Shown: piece after piece, positions 41,332 to 49,485 of the stretch
Numbering within the stretch: the first letter of the stretch is position 1
How the letters are laid out: the number at the start of each line of letters is the position of its first letter
Assembly (NCBI GenBank): GCA_002320035.1
Contig: DCJL01000041.1
Coordinates: forward strand, 1 to 54,943
Origin: Clostridiales bacterium UBA1701
GTDB taxonomy: Bacteria; Bacillota; Clostridia; Oscillospirales; Oscillospiraceae
Length of the DNA stretch: 54,943 nucleotides
Reading direction: 5' to 3'
The notes under the pieces: generated by a model
Databases searched by the model: none
What the model saw: only the letters and a program-made list of their open reading frames with translations
What the model was told of the DNA's origin: nothing
Position numbers and translations under genes: made by a program

Positions 41332-41571
41332 ATGGAAACCGAGAGAGTTTACAACATGCGTTTTTCAAGTCTTTACCCCTGTCTCACCGCAGAGGCTGAG
41401 CGGAAGGGGAGAAGCAGCGAGGGACTGGACGGAGTCATAAGCTGGTGGACGCGCCTGCAAAAGGCAGGCCCGTGGAAAAAATCTCCGGCGGGACGAATGT
41501 GGAGGGGCTGTGGCGCCGGCCCCGGCTTTGCCGCCGGAAGCTGTTTTGTGGGCAAAGCCGCTGCAGCCTGA
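41332..41571 (+). pseudogene. DUF2200 family remnant, frameshifted and truncated
   Basis: The first 43 or so residues (METERVYNMRFSSLYP, then AEAERKGRSSEGLDGVISWWT) match my recollection of the DUF2200 N-terminus (ERVYKMSFxxVYP...KAERKGRTKEEVDEVI.WLTGY). After about 41460 the match fades, and the expected ITGVVCG, EDPLM and RYLDKL segments are absent from all frames. The intact family is about 120 residues, while this ORF has 79. A shift to the +1 frame may continue weak similarity (VEKISGG...PRL). Upstream CAGGAGGCC is a good ribosome-binding site. I read it as decayed; a divergent functional protein is less likely. Confidence 0.55.
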
Positions 41572-41702
41572 AAGGTTCGTCGTTTTTAACAAGATTTGTG
41601 GTCTGCCTCCCGCCCGGCGCTCAGGCGGATAGGGGGATTATGCCTCCGTCTCGCCGCAGGCGGCGGATAGAGGAGGGGCGGCCGCGGCTTCCGGAGGGGC
41701 CT

Positions 41703-41726
41703 CCGGCCTTCTAAGCCGGCTTTTTT
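41703..41726 (+). terminator. Intrinsic terminator after the DUF2200 remnant
   Basis: CCGGC pairs with GCCGG across a 7-base loop, followed by C and six T residues. It separates the Crp/Fnr-DUF2200 unit from the Rnf promoter. Confidence 0.7.
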
Positions 41727-41905
41727 CCCGAGTAATTCAACGGCCTCCGGGCCGGGCCGATCTAAGCTGTGCTGCCGCCCCGCAAGCCCGGGGAGATAAA
41801 TTTTCCGCCGGGGTGTCAAAGCCTTTTATTGGAGGGAATGACGGAGGCAAGGGGGATTTGCAGTAATTTTTGTACAAAATGTCGCATTTTCGTATTGTTA
41901 ATTCG

Positions 41906-41934
41906 TTGACACGACGCGGCTTTGATGCTATAAT
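41906..41934 (+). promoter_or_regulatory. Perfect-consensus sigma-A promoter of the Rnf operon
   Basis: TTGACA (41906-41911), exactly 17 bases, then TATAAT (41929-41934): both hexamers match consensus with optimal spacing. The upstream AT-rich tract with the palindrome TTTTGTACAAAA may act as an UP element or operator. Strong constitutive transcription is expected unless the leader attenuates it. Confidence 0.9.
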
Positions 41935-41971
41935 TCAGGAGCAGACGGAGAGAGGCCGGCCGCGCGAGGGC

Positions 41972-41997
41972 CGCCGGGAAAAGCAGCCGGCGTTTTT
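41972..41997 (+). terminator. Leader terminator/attenuator candidate of the Rnf operon
   Basis: About 30 bases into the predicted transcript, CGCCGG (41972-41977) pairs with CCGGCG (41987-41992), followed by TTTTT. It precedes all genes of the operon, so complete termination would silence it. Later leader hairpins are GCACGG-N5-CCGTGC (42060-42076) and CTATTA-T-TAATAG over the ribosome-binding site (42081-42093). The signal sensed is unknown. Confidence 0.6.
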
Positions 41998-42102
41998 CAA
42001 CGCGACAGTCCCGCTCCGTTCCCTCTCCCCCGGGAGGTAAAATACGGGAGAAGAAAAAGGCACGGTAAAGCCGTGCAAATCTATTATTAATAGGAGAGCA
42101 TT

Positions 42103-43176
42103 ATGAAAAAGATTCTTGCACTTATTCTCATGCTGTGCGTAGTGTTCAGCCTGGCCGCCTGCGGCGGCACAAGCACCCCCGCGGCTTCCGAGGCCCCCGC
42201 GGCCGATGCTTCCGAGGCCCCCGCCGAAGCCACAGAGGTTCCCGCGGCCGACGGCGCGGAGTACACGCTCGGCATGGGCGTTGAGCTCAGCACCGGCTCC
42301 TCCAAGACCGGCACTGCCCAGGTGGACGCCACTGTCGCCGCCGTTGTTCTCGATGGCGAAGGCAAGATCGTTTCCTGCCGCATCGACTGCGCCCAGAGCA
42401 AGATGGATGTTGCGGACGGCGCGGTTGACGCTGCCAAGACCTTCAAGACCAAGATGGAGCTGGGCGATGAGTACGGCATGGTCGCCTACGGCAACGCCAT
42501 TGCCGAGTGGGACGCGCAGACCAAGGCTTTTGAGGAATTCGTAGTCGGAAAGACTGCTGCCGAGGTCGAAGCGCTTGAGACTGTTCTGAAGAACAACCAC
42601 AATGTGGCGGTTGACGAGACGCTGTACGCCTCCTGCACCATGGATATCACCGCGTTCAAGGCTGCCGTTGTCAAGGCCTGCGGTGAGGTCAACTCCGTCA
42701 GCTTCACCGCCGCCGAAGGCTTCACGCTTGGCGTCGCCGCCATCACCAATGCCGCTGACTCCACCGCCGCCACCGCCGAGGAAGACGGCGTTGTGAAGAT
42801 GTACACCGAGTTCGGCGCCGCCGTTGTTGACGCCGAGGGCAAGATCCTGGCCGCCGTCACCGACGCCACCCAGCCCAAGATCAGCGTGAGCACTGCCGGC
42901 GAGATCGTTTCCGCCGACTACAAGGGCACCAAGATGGAGCTGGGCCCCGACTACGGCATGGTTGCCCATGGCAATGCCATTGCGGAGTGGGATGCGCAGG
43001 CCAAGGCCTTCTCCGCCTACACCGTCGGCATGACCGCCGCCGATGTCCGCGCTATCGAGACCACGGAGAGCAACGGCCACAACATCACCGTCGATGAGAC
43101 GCTGCTGGCCTCCTGCACCATGGACATCACCGGCATGATGGCCGTGATTGCCCAGGCTGCCGATTACGCCCGATAA
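42103..43176 (+). CDS. Lipoprotein with two tandem copies of an unrecognised domain, linked to Rnf
   Basis: A 357-residue predicted lipoprotein: signal MKKILALILMLCVVFSL, lipobox AAC with Cys20, then an Ala/Pro/Glu linker with repeated EAPA segments. Two copies of a roughly 145-residue domain follow, at exactly 480 bp (160 codons) offset. Shared blocks include KMELG..YGMVA.GNAIAEWDAQ.KAF, VDETL.ASCTMDIT and the TLG start. I do not recognise the domain. No flavinylation motif (SGAT) is seen. As first gene of the apbE-rnf operon it may be a surface partner of the electron-transfer chain. The ribosome-binding site is AGGAGAG. Confidence 0.85.
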   Translation: MKKILALILMLCVVFSLAACGGTSTPAASEAPAADASEAPAEATEVPAADGAEYTLGMGVELSTGSSKTGTAQVDATVAAVVLDGEGKIVSCRIDCAQSKMDVADGAVDAAKTFKTKMELGDEYGMVAYGNAIAEWDAQTKAFEEFVVGKTAAEVEALETVLKNNHNVAVDETLYASCTMDITAFKAAVVKACGEVNSVSFTAAEGFTLGVAAITNAADSTAATAEEDGVVKMYTEFGAAVVDAEGKILAAVTDATQPKISVSTAGEIVSADYKGTKMELGPDYGMVAHGNAIAEWDAQAKAFSAYTVGMTAADVRAIETTESNGHNITVDETLLASCTMDITGMMAVIAQAADYAR

Positions 43177-43203
43177 AACAAGATTCAAATGCATAGGAGA
43201 TGA

Positions 43204-44265
43204 GTGCCCTTGAAGTCAATAAGAAAACTGCTCGTTTCCCTCTGTGCCCTGGCGCTGCCGGTCCTTGTGGCCGGCTGCGCCGCCGGCGCGGAGCCGCAAG
43301 TGGAAAACAGGGGCAAGTCTTATTTCACTTACTTTGACACCGTCTCCTATGTATACAGCTATGCCGGAGATTCGGCAGAACAGTTTGAGGACCGTTCTGC
43401 CGAAGTTTCGCGTATACTGGAAGAATATCATAAGCTTTTTGATATTTATCACGAGTATTCCGGTATAAACAATTTATGCACGGTGAACCGTCTGGCCGGG
43501 GGAGAGGGCGTCAAAGTCGATGAAAAGCTCATTGACTTTCTGCTTTACGCCCGCGAGCTCTATGAGAAAACAGAGGGTGAAATGGACATTATGCTGGGTT
43601 CCGTCCTGTCCCTCTGGCATGACCGGCGCGAGGAGGCGGGGGAAGATCCCGCCGCCGCCCGGCTTCCCACGGAGGAAGAACTGGAGGCTGCTGCCGGGCA
43701 CATTGATTTTTCCCTGCTGGAGATTGACGAGGCGGCCGGTATCGTCCGCATAAGCGACAGGGACGCGTCCATAGATGTGGGCGCCCTGGGCAAGGGCTAC
43801 GCTGTCGAGAGAGCGGCGGAGTATCTTGAGGCGGAGGGGGCGTACGGCTATGTGCTGAACGTGGGCGGCAACATCCGCATCATAGGCACAAAACCCAACG
43901 GCGACGGCTGGGTCACCGGTATCCGGGACCCTGAGGACGATACGCAGTTTGCCATGAGCCTGCGCCTGGAGGATACCGCCTGCGTTACTTCCGGCTCATA
44001 CGAGCGCTATTACACCGTGGACGGCGTTCAATACCACCATATCATTGACAAGGATACCCTGTATCCCGCGGAGTACTTTGCATCTCTCACCATTATCACA
44101 AAGGACAGCGCCCTGGCCGATGCGCTTTCCACCGCTCTTTTCTGCATGCCTTATGAGGACGGGCTGCGTCTGGCGGAGCAAATCGGCGGTGTTGAGGCGC
44201 TGTGGATTTTCCCGGGCGGAGAGATCAAATATACCCCGGGGCTTGAAGAGCGCATAATAAATTGA
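43204..44265 (+). CDS. apbE: FAD:protein FMN transferase (ApbE family lipoprotein)
   Basis: A 353-residue ApbE. It attaches FMN covalently to Thr of flavinylation motifs such as the one in RnfG downstream. N-terminal signal and lipobox (AGC) place it outside the membrane. Family features include FDTVSYVYSY, DVGALGKGYAVERAAEYL (about residues 191-208), NVGGNIRIIG and the C-terminal HHIIDKDT. The start is uncertain: GTG 43204 lies 4 bases after AGGAG, TTG 43210 lies 10 bases after; GTG is listed. It sits between the duplicated lipoprotein and rnfC. Confidence 0.93.
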   Translation: MPLKSIRKLLVSLCALALPVLVAGCAAGAEPQVENRGKSYFTYFDTVSYVYSYAGDSAEQFEDRSAEVSRILEEYHKLFDIYHEYSGINNLCTVNRLAGGEGVKVDEKLIDFLLYARELYEKTEGEMDIMLGSVLSLWHDRREEAGEDPAAARLPTEEELEAAAGHIDFSLLEIDEAAGIVRISDRDASIDVGALGKGYAVERAAEYLEAEGAYGYVLNVGGNIRIIGTKPNGDGWVTGIRDPEDDTQFAMSLRLEDTACVTSGSYERYYTVDGVQYHHIIDKDTLYPAEYFASLTIITKDSALADALSTALFCMPYEDGLRLAEQIGGVEALWIFPGGEIKYTPGLEERIIN

Positions 44266-44310
44266 TTTAATCAGAGAATACCCGTACCAAAAAGAGGAGG
44301 CAGGAGACAT

Positions 44311-45648
44311 ATGAACCTCAAAAAAAATATCTCGATACTGAAATTGCCCCACCTTAAGAAAACCGCGGGGATGAATTCCGTGCGGATTTCGCCCCCAAAG
44401 GAAGTCCTGCTCCCTATGAACATGCATTCCGGCCAGGCCGCGGTCCCCATTGTGGCCGAGGGAGAGCATGTGCGCGTAGGGCAGCTTATCGCCCGTGAGG
44501 AAGGCAGGAACTCTTCTCCCGTCCATGCCACGGTATCCGGCGTTGTGAAGGCCATTGAGCCTTTTGGCCCCACCGTGGCCATCCGCATCGAGAGCGATGG
44601 TAAAATGGAAAAGGACCCCGGCGTCGTACCGCCGGAGGTACATGATTTGGATGAGTTCCTCCAGGCCGTCCGCGACAGCGGAATCGTGGGCCTGGGCGGG
44701 GCAGCATTTCCTTTGTGGGCGAAGCTGGACGCGGTTCGCCGCTCGCCCATAAAGACCGTGCTTATAAACGGCGCGGAGTGCGAGCCCTTTATCACCAGCG
44801 ACAACAGAACCATGATCGAGCACAGCGACCTGATTGTAAAGGGCGTGGCCCTGCTGAAGAAATATCTCCTCAGCGAGGAGTTCATCATCGGCATTGAGAG
44901 GAACAAGCCCGATGCCATCGCGGAGATGAACCGGGTCTTTGCCGATGACCCTTCCGTGACGGTAAAGCCCCTCAAGAGCGTTTATCCCCAGGGCGCAAAG
45001 CAGGTCCTGCTTTATAACGCCACGGGCAAGGTGGTGGGGCCCGGCCAGCGCCTGGCCTCTCTGGGCGTTATCATCATAAACGTCACCTCCCTTGCCAAAA
45101 TGGCCGAGTTTATGGAGACTGGCATGCCCCTTGTGGATAAATGCCTGACGCTTGAAGGCTCCGCCGTTAAGGAACCCAAGAACCTGGTGGTCCCCATCGG
45201 CACCCCCGTGAGCCATATTGTGGAGCAGGCCGGCGGTCTTTGCTGTGAGCCGGGCAAGCTCATTTTCGGCGGCCCCATGATGGGCCACACCAGAGAGAGC
45301 ATGGATTCTCCCATTATAAAGGCCACCAACGCCGTTATCATTTTCAGCGAGAAGGACTCCCGGCCCGTTAAATCCACCGCCTGTATTCACTGCGGGCGCT
45401 GCGTGGCGAACTGCCCTCTTGGCCTGAACCCCACAGCTTTTGCCAGAGCCATGGAGATCGACGACCAGGAAGAGCGCTACGCGGTACTGGATAAGGAGAA
45501 CGTAATGCTCTGCATGGAATGTGGCTGCTGCTCCTATGTCTGCCCGGCCCGCCGGCCGCTGGTGGACACCAATAAAGACGCAAAGCGCTTTGTGAAAAAG
45601 ACCAAAGCTGCCAAAGACGCCATGGAAAAGAAAGAAGGGGGGAACTGA
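44311..45648 (+). CDS. rnfC: Electron transport complex subunit RnfC
   Basis: A 445-residue Rnf subunit that carries the NADH/FMN-binding domain and two [4Fe-4S] clusters (CIHCGRCVANC and CMECGCCSYVC, about residues 357-410). The N-terminal barrel-sandwich part (HSGQAAVPIVAEGEHVRVGQ) and VGLGGAAFPLWAKL are typical. The start follows AGAGGAGGCAGGAGA. It leads the rnfC-D-G-E-A block, the usual clostridial order. Confidence 0.96.
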   Translation: MNLKKNISILKLPHLKKTAGMNSVRISPPKEVLLPMNMHSGQAAVPIVAEGEHVRVGQLIAREEGRNSSPVHATVSGVVKAIEPFGPTVAIRIESDGKMEKDPGVVPPEVHDLDEFLQAVRDSGIVGLGGAAFPLWAKLDAVRRSPIKTVLINGAECEPFITSDNRTMIEHSDLIVKGVALLKKYLLSEEFIIGIERNKPDAIAEMNRVFADDPSVTVKPLKSVYPQGAKQVLLYNATGKVVGPGQRLASLGVIIINVTSLAKMAEFMETGMPLVDKCLTLEGSAVKEPKNLVVPIGTPVSHIVEQAGGLCCEPGKLIFGGPMMGHTRESMDSPIIKATNAVIIFSEKDSRPVKSTACIHCGRCVANCPLGLNPTAFARAMEIDDQEERYAVLDKENVMLCMECGCCSYVCPARRPLVDTNKDAKRFVKKTKAAKDAMEKKEGGN

Positions 45649-45649
45649 A

Positions 45650-46573
45650 ATGGATAAACTCATTGTTTCATCCGCGCCCCATATACACGGCAGGGATACC
45701 GGCAGAGGCATCATGCTGGATGTTATCATTGCCCTTCTGCCCGCCGCCGCCGCCGCAGTCATTATCTTCGGCCTGAGGGCGCTGGGCGTTATCGCCGCCT
45801 GCGTGATCGCTTCGGTGCTGGCGGAATTCCTTTTCAATGTCTGCACCAGAAGAGAGCAGACCGTGGGTGATCTGAGCGCCGTTGTTACCGGGCTGCTGCT
45901 GGGGCTGAACCTGAGCGCCAGCGTGCCCATCTGGCAGTGCGTCGTCGGCTCCGCCTTCGCCATTGTCATAGTCAAATGCCTCTTCGGCGGCCTGGGCCAT
46001 AATTTCGCCAACCCTGCCATTACCGGCCGCGTGTTCATGCTGCTGGCTTTCTCTTCCGTCGCCGGCGGCGCCATGCCTGTGGTGGTGGAGCTTGAAGCTT
46101 CTGCCACGCCGCTGGAGCTGATTGCTTCCGGGTCTGAACAGCTTCCTGGCCTCTGGGATATGTTTATCGGCCTTCGGGGCGGCGCCGTGGGCGAGACCTG
46201 TATCGCGGCGCTTCTGGCGGGCTACATATATCTGGTTGCCAGAAAGGTCATCAAGTGGTATGTTCCGGCCATCTTCGTGGGTACCGTGTTCCTCTGCTTC
46301 CTTGCAGCCACCGGGGACTTTACCGTGGCCCTCTATGAGATCCTGGCCGGCGGCCTTTTCCTGGGCGCCATCTTCATGGCCACCGATTATGTCACCACCC
46401 CCATCACCGACAGCGGCAGGATGCTTTTTGCCCTGGGCTGCGGGATTATCACCTTTGTTATCCGCCATTTCTGCGCCTATCCCGAGGGCGTGTCTTTCTC
46501 TATCCTGGCCATGAACCTTGTAACGCCCTTCCTGGAGAAGTGGACGGCGAAAAAGCCGCTGGGAGGTAGCTGA
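45650..46573 (+). CDS. rnfD: Electron transport complex subunit RnfD
   Basis: A 307-residue membrane subunit with about nine TM helices that binds covalent FMN and forms part of the ion path. The flavinylation-type motif lies in ATDYVTTPITDSGRM (about residues 244-258), where a Thr near SPxT/TTPI is the expected acceptor. It starts 1 base after the rnfC stop and precedes rnfG by 2 bases. Confidence 0.95.
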   Translation: MDKLIVSSAPHIHGRDTGRGIMLDVIIALLPAAAAAVIIFGLRALGVIAACVIASVLAEFLFNVCTRREQTVGDLSAVVTGLLLGLNLSASVPIWQCVVGSAFAIVIVKCLFGGLGHNFANPAITGRVFMLLAFSSVAGGAMPVVVELEASATPLELIASGSEQLPGLWDMFIGLRGGAVGETCIAALLAGYIYLVARKVIKWYVPAIFVGTVFLCFLAATGDFTVALYEILAGGLFLGAIFMATDYVTTPITDSGRMLFALGCGIITFVIRHFCAYPEGVSFSILAMNLVTPFLEKWTAKKPLGGS

Positions 46574-46575
46574 AG

Positions 46576-47877
46576 ATGAAAAAAGATAATTTTAAGTCGG
46601 CCCTGGCGCTGATTCTGATTTTCGCGGTGTTTGCGTTGATCCTTGCCGGAGTCAATGTGTTTACCGCTCCCATTATCGAGAGCAATGGCTCCGCTCAGGA
46701 ACTGGCCCCCCTGCTCAGCGTCATGCCTGAGGCAAAGGGCTTTGAAACGCTCTACGATGTGAACGCCAGTGGCTCCACGCTGGCTGAGGTACCGGAGACC
46801 GTTCAGGGCATCTACGCCGAGACTTCCGGCCTGGGCTATGCCCTGCGCCTTTCCACCACCCAGGGCTATACGGGAGAGCCTATTGAGCTGACGATGGCCG
46901 TGGACGCCGAGGGTAAAATTTCCGGCATTGAGCTCACTGCCTATCCCGACAGCAAGGACTTCGGCGCCGAATATCCAGGCAGCTTCCTCGGCCAGGATTC
47001 CGCTATGGCGGAGGTTGGCCTTGTGGCGGGCGTTACCTATTCCTCCAAGGCCTTTAAAGACGCCGTGAGCGACGGCTTTGCCGCCCTTATCGCAAACGGC
47101 CTGGTGGGCGCCGGCGTCAAGAGCGACGCGCAGCTTCTTCTGGAGCAGCTCCCCGCCGTGTTCCCCGGCATGGTCAATGCCGAGGGCGTGGCCCAGTATG
47201 AGGAGCGGGAGCTTGCAGGAGGCGAATTCACTTATATTCAGCAGGTTATGAAGGCGGCCAACGGCTGCGGCTTCGCCTATGTGGCGGCGGACGGGGACAA
47301 GAGCTATCTTGCTGTCTGCAACGCGCAGGGCGCCTGCAGGGTCTATGACGCCGAGGGCGCCGATGTGACCGGAAGCGTTAACCCCTCCCTGCTGGAGGAA
47401 GTCACCGCGGATGCCGCCGCCAATCAGGAGGTCTTTGCCGAGCGGGAGATGAGCAGGCTCGGAAAGCTTGTGGCCGAGGGCGCGGAGCTTACGGCGCTGC
47501 CTCTTGACAATGTGTTCAGCACCGTTACGGGAGCCTATCTCATCAAAGACGGCGGGACCGAATACTACGGATTCTCCGCCAGAGCACTGGGATACAGCAA
47601 TCTGCCCATGATTTGTTATTTCGTGCTGGACGGCAATGGGGCCATAGTGGCCATGACCGCCGAGGAGTTCATCCTTATGGGCGATTACTTTACGGACTAT
47701 GAGCTGGACGAGGCTCAGTACAAGGCGGGCTTTGCCGGGCTCACGGCGGACACCTGGACCGGCGAGCAGGCGCTTATTTCCGGCGCAACCGTCAGCTCCA
47801 ACGCCGTGGCCGACGCGGCAACGGATGTTTTCGACGCGTTTAAAACCGTCACCGAGAACGGAGGAGAGGGCCAATGA
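46576..47877 (+). CDS. rnfG: RnfG subunit with two FMN-binding domains (double length)
   Basis: A 433-residue RnfG-like protein, about twice the usual 180-220. An N-terminal TM helix (residues 7-30) anchors two extracytoplasmic FMN-binding-type domains. The first (about 80-190) ends in VAGVTYSSKAFKDAV, a degenerate flavinylation motif. The second (about 310-425) has the canonical ISGATVSSNAV, with the acceptor Thr near residue 404, the expected substrate of the ApbE encoded upstream. It overlaps rnfE by 4 bases. One or two FMNs per subunit is possible. Confidence 0.92.
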   Translation: MKKDNFKSALALILIFAVFALILAGVNVFTAPIIESNGSAQELAPLLSVMPEAKGFETLYDVNASGSTLAEVPETVQGIYAETSGLGYALRLSTTQGYTGEPIELTMAVDAEGKISGIELTAYPDSKDFGAEYPGSFLGQDSAMAEVGLVAGVTYSSKAFKDAVSDGFAALIANGLVGAGVKSDAQLLLEQLPAVFPGMVNAEGVAQYEERELAGGEFTYIQQVMKAANGCGFAYVAADGDKSYLAVCNAQGACRVYDAEGADVTGSVNPSLLEEVTADAAANQEVFAEREMSRLGKLVAEGAELTALPLDNVFSTVTGAYLIKDGGTEYYGFSARALGYSNLPMICYFVLDGNGAIVAMTAEEFILMGDYFTDYELDEAQYKAGFAGLTADTWTGEQALISGATVSSNAVADAATDVFDAFKTVTENGGEGQ

Positions 47878-48527
47878 AAGACAATAAATTTCGCGCGGCA
47901 ATTGCGAAAAACCCGGTCCTGGCGCTGTTTCTGGGGGCCTGTCCCGCAATGGCGCTGACCACGGGGCTGATCCCCGCTTTGGGCATTGGCTGTGCCGCCC
48001 TGCTGGTGCTGGTGCTGTCCGCAGCCGTCATGTCCCTGCTTGGAAAAGCCATACCGGAAAAGGCCAGAGTTCCGGCCTGTATTCTGGTCGTGGCGGGTTT
48101 TGTATCAATCGTGCAGCTTTTTATGAACGCTTTTCTGCCTGCGGTTTACGGCATGATGGGGATCTATCTGGCCGCAGCGGCGGTCAATCTGCTGTTTTTC
48201 GGCGCGGCCGAGGAATCCTGCGGCGCAGGCTTCGGCGCGGCGCTGGGCCGGAGCTTTATGACCGGCCTGAGCTTTGTTCTGGCTCTGGCTGTAATGGGCG
48301 CGATAAGAGAAGTTTTTGGAAGCGCAAGCATTGCCGGCGTGGCTCTGCCCTTCCTGGAGAACTATAAGATCCCGTTTCTTACCCAGAGCGCCGGCGGCTT
48401 TGTGGTTTTTGCCATCCTTATTGCCGTTATAAACTGCTTTGACCGCGGCGAGCGGCAGGCCCAGCCCGGCTTTGCCGCCGCTGCCGCCGGCCTTGTGGAC
48501 GCGGCCCCGGCCGGGGAAGGAGAATAA
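47874..48527 (+). CDS. rnfE: Electron transport complex subunit RnfE
   Basis: A 217-residue, about six-TM RnfE/NqrD family protein. Family segments include LGACPAMALTTGLIPALGIG (about residues 22-41) and GAIREVFGSASIAG (about 142-155). It overlaps rnfG by 4 bases (ATGA) and precedes rnfA by 3 bases. The C-terminal 25 residues are an Ala-rich extension. Confidence 0.95.
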   Translation: MKDNKFRAAIAKNPVLALFLGACPAMALTTGLIPALGIGCAALLVLVLSAAVMSLLGKAIPEKARVPACILVVAGFVSIVQLFMNAFLPAVYGMMGIYLAAAAVNLLFFGAAEESCGAGFGAALGRSFMTGLSFVLALAVMGAIREVFGSASIAGVALPFLENYKIPFLTQSAGGFVVFAILIAVINCFDRGERQAQPGFAAAAAGLVDAAPAGEGE

Positions 48528-48530
48528 GCC

Positions 48531-49094
48531 ATGGAATTCAAAGAAATCATGCTGATCATACTCGCCGGCGTTCTGTTCAACAACTTTGCGCTGGAACGTT
48601 TTCTGGGCGTCACCCCCCTGCTGGGCAGCCGAGGCGGCGCGGGAAAGGCTGCGCGGATGGGGCTTGCGGTGACAATTGTCATGCTCGTTACCGCCGCGCT
48701 GGCCTGGCCCCTGCAGACGCTGGTGCTTGACAAGCTGAACCTGGGCTATCTCCAGCTCCTGGCCTTTGTGGCTGTGGTCCTGGCGGTGGTTTATCTGGCG
48801 GAGCTGATCGTGAACCGGGCCATGCACGGCAGTCTCGGGGTATATTTTCCAATCATCGCCCTCAACAGCGCCGTTCTGGGCCTGGCGGTGGATAACGCCG
48901 CCGAGGGCTACGGCTTCTGGGCCTCCATGGCGGCGGCTCTGGGCGCGGGCCTTGGATTTATGCTTGCATTGGTGCTGTTCTCGGGTGTACAATCCAGGAT
49001 AGACGAGAAGTATGTCCACAGGGCCTTTCGCGGCCTGCCGGTGAGCCTGCTTGCCGCGTCAATAATGTCAATGGTTCTGGTCGCTTTTAAATGA
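48531..49094 (+). CDS. rnfA: Electron transport complex subunit RnfA
   Basis: A 187-residue, six-TM RnfA/NqrE family protein with VLFNNFALERFLGVTPLLG (about residues 14-32) and YFPIIALNSAVLGLAV (about 104-119). RnfA and RnfE form the membrane core with an Fe-S cluster. rnfB normally follows rnfA in clostridia, but here the stop overlaps a NusG_II gene instead. Confidence 0.95.
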   Translation: MEFKEIMLIILAGVLFNNFALERFLGVTPLLGSRGGAGKAARMGLAVTIVMLVTAALAWPLQTLVLDKLNLGYLQLLAFVAVVLAVVYLAELIVNRAMHGSLGVYFPIIALNSAVLGLAVDNAAEGYGFWASMAAALGAGLGFMLALVLFSGVQSRIDEKYVHRAFRGLPVSLLAASIMSMVLVAFK

Positions 49095-49465
49095 GGAAAG
49101 CCTTTGCGAACAAAAAGCTCCGTGCCGACCTTTTGCTCATTGGCCTGCTGGTCCTTGCGGCGGGGCTGCTGTATCTGTTCTTCGGCCCGGGAGGAGATTC
49201 GGGGGCCTGGGCTGTGGTGCGTGTGGACGGGGAGGAGGAAGCCCGGTATTCCCTCCGGGAAAACGGCATATATCCCCTCAACGGCGGCACAAACACCCTT
49301 GTGATTGAGGACGGCGCGGCATGGCTCTGCGACGCGGACTGCCCGGATAAACTCTGCGTCAGGCAGGGAAAGATCAAATACAGCGGTCAGTGCATAACCT
49401 GCCTGCCCAACCGCCTTACCGTCACCCTTGAGGGGGCGGAGACGGGCATTGAGCTTGTGAGCTGA
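49091..49465 (+). CDS. NusG domain II-containing protein
   Basis: A 124-residue membrane-anchored protein: one N-terminal TM helix (about residues 13-31), then a NusG_II beta domain with LCDADCPDKLCVRQGKI and CITCLPNRLTV. The four cysteines are typical. Its function is unproven; it often accompanies apbE and rnf-like genes, so a role in extracytoplasmic flavin electron transfer is plausible. It starts in a 4-base overlap with rnfA. Confidence 0.88.
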   Translation: MRKAFANKKLRADLLLIGLLVLAAGLLYLFFGPGGDSGAWAVVRVDGEEEARYSLRENGIYPLNGGTNTLVIEDGAAWLCDADCPDKLCVRQGKIKYSGQCITCLPNRLTVTLEGAETGIELVS

Positions 49466-49485
49466 CAAGAGAAAGAGAGGGCCAA

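Larger units (their letters stand above)
41572..42102 (+). other. Gene-free stretch before the Rnf operon
   Basis: No convincing gene is present. The first part is GC-rich and ends with CCGGC-CTTCTAA-GCCGG plus TTTTTT (41703-41726), a terminator for the DUF2200 remnant or Crp/Fnr transcript. Next comes an AT-rich segment with the palindrome TTTTGTACAAAA (41868-41879), then the Rnf promoter (41906-41934) and a structured leader of about 160 bases. Confidence 0.6.

Noticed and set aside
41445..41714. 90-codon plus-strand ORF overlapping the DUF2200 remnant
   Set aside because: Arg/Pro-rich with no ribosome-binding site and only faint similarity; best explained as the frameshifted continuation of the remnant.
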